Under the pieces are notes generated by a model. It did no database searches, was not told the origin of the DNA, and saw only the letters and a list, made by a program, of their open reading frames with translations. The position numbers were made by a program, and so were the translations under genes. A DNA stretch of 7,143 nt from an uncultured Clostridia bacterium (GTDB taxonomy: Bacteria > Bacillota > Clostridia > Christensenellales > Aristaeellaceae), in assembly GCA_937886445.1 (NCBI GenBank), contig CALGBY010000059.1, forward strand, positions 1 through 7,143, given 5' to 3'. Below, piece by piece: positions 6,077-7,143 of this stretch (position 1 is its first letter; every line of letters starts with the position of its first letter).

Positions 6077-6313
6077 ATGCGTGAAAAAATCGAAAGCATA
6101 CTGAATGAGATCGTTCCGGGCATCGATCCTGCATGTGTGACGCTGGTCGAATCCGGGTATATCGATTCCCTTGCTTTGATCAACCTTATATCCGAGCTGG
6201 ATATCGAATTTGATATCGATATCACGTTTGATGAACTGAGCGTCGACAATTTCAGCTCTGTTGATGCCATACAGGCGCTGGTGGAAAAGAAGGTACGCTC
6301 CGGCGGATTATGA
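6077..6313 (+). CDS. Acyl/aminoacyl carrier protein (PP-binding)
   Basis: The 78-aa acidic four-helix carrier has the phosphopantetheine attachment motif D30-S31-L32 inside 'ESGYIDSLALINLISEL'. It is followed by the acidic helix region 'DIEFDIDITFDEL' and 'NFSSVDAIQALVEKK', the usual helix III/IV pattern. Once modified by a phosphopantetheinyl transferase it would hold an acyl or aminoacyl group as a thioester for transfer. Its length matches DltC and standalone carriers of envelope or small-metabolite pathways rather than a synthase domain. It is the third gene of the ATP-grasp operon. No activating adenylation enzyme is visible; it may be the ATP-grasp protein or a gene lost at the join that follows. 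The last residues (RSGGL) lie on that join, so the native C-terminus could differ slightly. Confidence 0.9.
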   Translation: MREKIESILNEIVPGIDPACVTLVESGYIDSLALINLISELDIEFDIDITFDELSVDNFSSVDAIQALVEKKVRSGGL

Positions 6314-7143
6314 GGATGAGAGAACTATCAATAAGATAAATATTCATAATCAGCCAGATAAGGAAGCGATAATTGATGTAGTTGGTAAGCTACTTAAGAT
6401 ATTATATCCAGGATATTATAGTGATAATGTTTATAAGATTTATAGTCTTAAGAACAACATGTCAGCAACCATCGAGGATGTTATCTTCAGATTAAAGAAG
6501 CAGATAGTGCTAGTTCTTAATTATTGCAGTAGCGATGATTTTGCTTCAGAAAGCGAGCTTGATGCGAAGGCTGATCAGATAGTATTAGATTTTATGCACA
6601 AGATTCCTTCTATCAGAGAGACCCTTGAGACAGATGTGATAGCAGGCTATGAGGGTGATCCAGCAGCAGCCAGCAAAGATGAGATCATATTCTCATACCC
6701 AGGATTTCATGCTATATCAATATACAGAATGGCGCATGAGCTCTTCTTATTAGGTGTACCTATGATTCCTAGAATCATGACAGAGTATGCGCACAGCATA
6801 ACAGGTATTGATATTCACCCAGGTGCTACAATTGGTAAATATTTCTTCATAGACCATGGTACAGGTATTGTTATCGGAGAGACGACTATAATTGGTGAGC
6901 ACGTTAAGATATATCAGGGTGTTACTCTTGGAGGTCTTTCAACCAAGGGTGGTCAGTCACTTAGTGGCAAGAAGAGACATCCGACTATTGGTAACAATGT
7001 TACTATCTACTCAGGCGCATCTATTCTTGGCGGCGAGACAGTCATCGGAGATGACGTAGTAATAGGTGGCAATACATTCATAATTAGCTCTGTTGAAGCT
7101 GGAAAAAGAGTCAGCATGGGCAAGCAGGAGCTTAAATTTTCGT
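6306..7143 (+). CDS. cysE: Serine O-acetyltransferase (CysE/EpsC), 5' end missing, runs off the window
   Basis: This frame is open to the window end (279 codons visible) and transfers acetyl from acetyl-CoA to L-serine, the first step of cysteine synthesis. The helical N-terminal domain covers about 6306-6800. The left-handed beta-helix follows, with 'GIDIHPGATIG', 'IDHGTGIVIGE' (catalytic-type His at 6855-6857) and 'KKRHPTIG' (second active-site His at 6978-6980), then the hexapeptide turns 'SGASILGGETVIGDDVVIGG'. No native start exists. The recognisable sequence begins at 'DYEDERTINKINIH', inside the carrier-protein gene's last codons. The nearest in-frame ATG upstream (6264) lies in that gene, has no ribosome site and encodes an unrelated basic stretch. 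Codon use is unlike the rest: all seven visible arginines are AGA, ATA is frequent, and GC is about one third in 6361-6480 by hand count. This indicates a different origin. Confidence 0.9.

Noticed and set aside
6264..6305. ATG at 6264 as the true start of the serine acetyltransferase
   Set aside because: It lies in the carrier gene, has no ribosome site, and the encoded basic, tryptophan-rich residues are not family-like.

Overview
The window looks like a fragment of a Gram-positive, Firmicutes-type genome, most likely a gut-associated member of Clostridia/Oscillospirales. The evidence is strong AGGAGG ribosome sites, an SD-type undecaprenyl-pyrophosphate phosphatase, a MutS2 paralogue and class-II style sigma-A promoters. 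Species cannot be named from sequence alone. The last ~0.84 kb has clearly different base and codon use and probably comes from another replicon or organism.

Left part, all on the minus strand. 52-400 holds a minimal nucleotidyltransferase (MNT) of the kind paired with HEPN toxins. It is followed, with an 11-nt overlap, by a 19-codon open frame that may be the stump of the HEPN partner. 524-1438 is uppP (bacA), with its own promoter, a perfect 11-bp palindrome touching the -35 box, and a small intrinsic terminator. 1547-3469 is a MutS2-family ATPase of 640 aa that keeps the ATPase and KOW-like parts but has no Smr nuclease domain.

Middle, 3470-3924, is a 455-nt region without a classical gene, but it is rich in signals. 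On the minus strand a perfect consensus promoter (TTGACA, 17 bp, TATAAT) reads towards mutS2 into a ~150-nt structured RNA. This RNA ends in a 13-bp helix followed by U7, contains a nested hairpin, an alternative helix and a 14-codon open frame. It looks like an attenuator/leader or an independent small RNA. A second, divergent promoter drives the plus-strand operon.

Right part, plus strand. 3925-6313 is a three-gene operon: an ATP-grasp ligase of the 'sugar-transfer-associated' type, a ten-helix DMT/EamA membrane protein and an acyl/aminoacyl carrier protein with the phosphopantetheine serine. A ligase, a carrier and a membrane transporter in one operon suggest activation of a small acid or amino acid and its use in modifying a cell-envelope glycan or lipid, loosely like Dlt. 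The substrate is unknown and more genes of the set may be missing.

From ~6306 to the end is the body of a serine acetyltransferase (cysE/epsC type) with no start of its own. It is joined directly to the last codons of the carrier-protein gene. The abrupt change in GC and codon use and the missing N-terminus point to a rearrangement or a chimeric assembly join, so the operon should not be assumed to continue into it.
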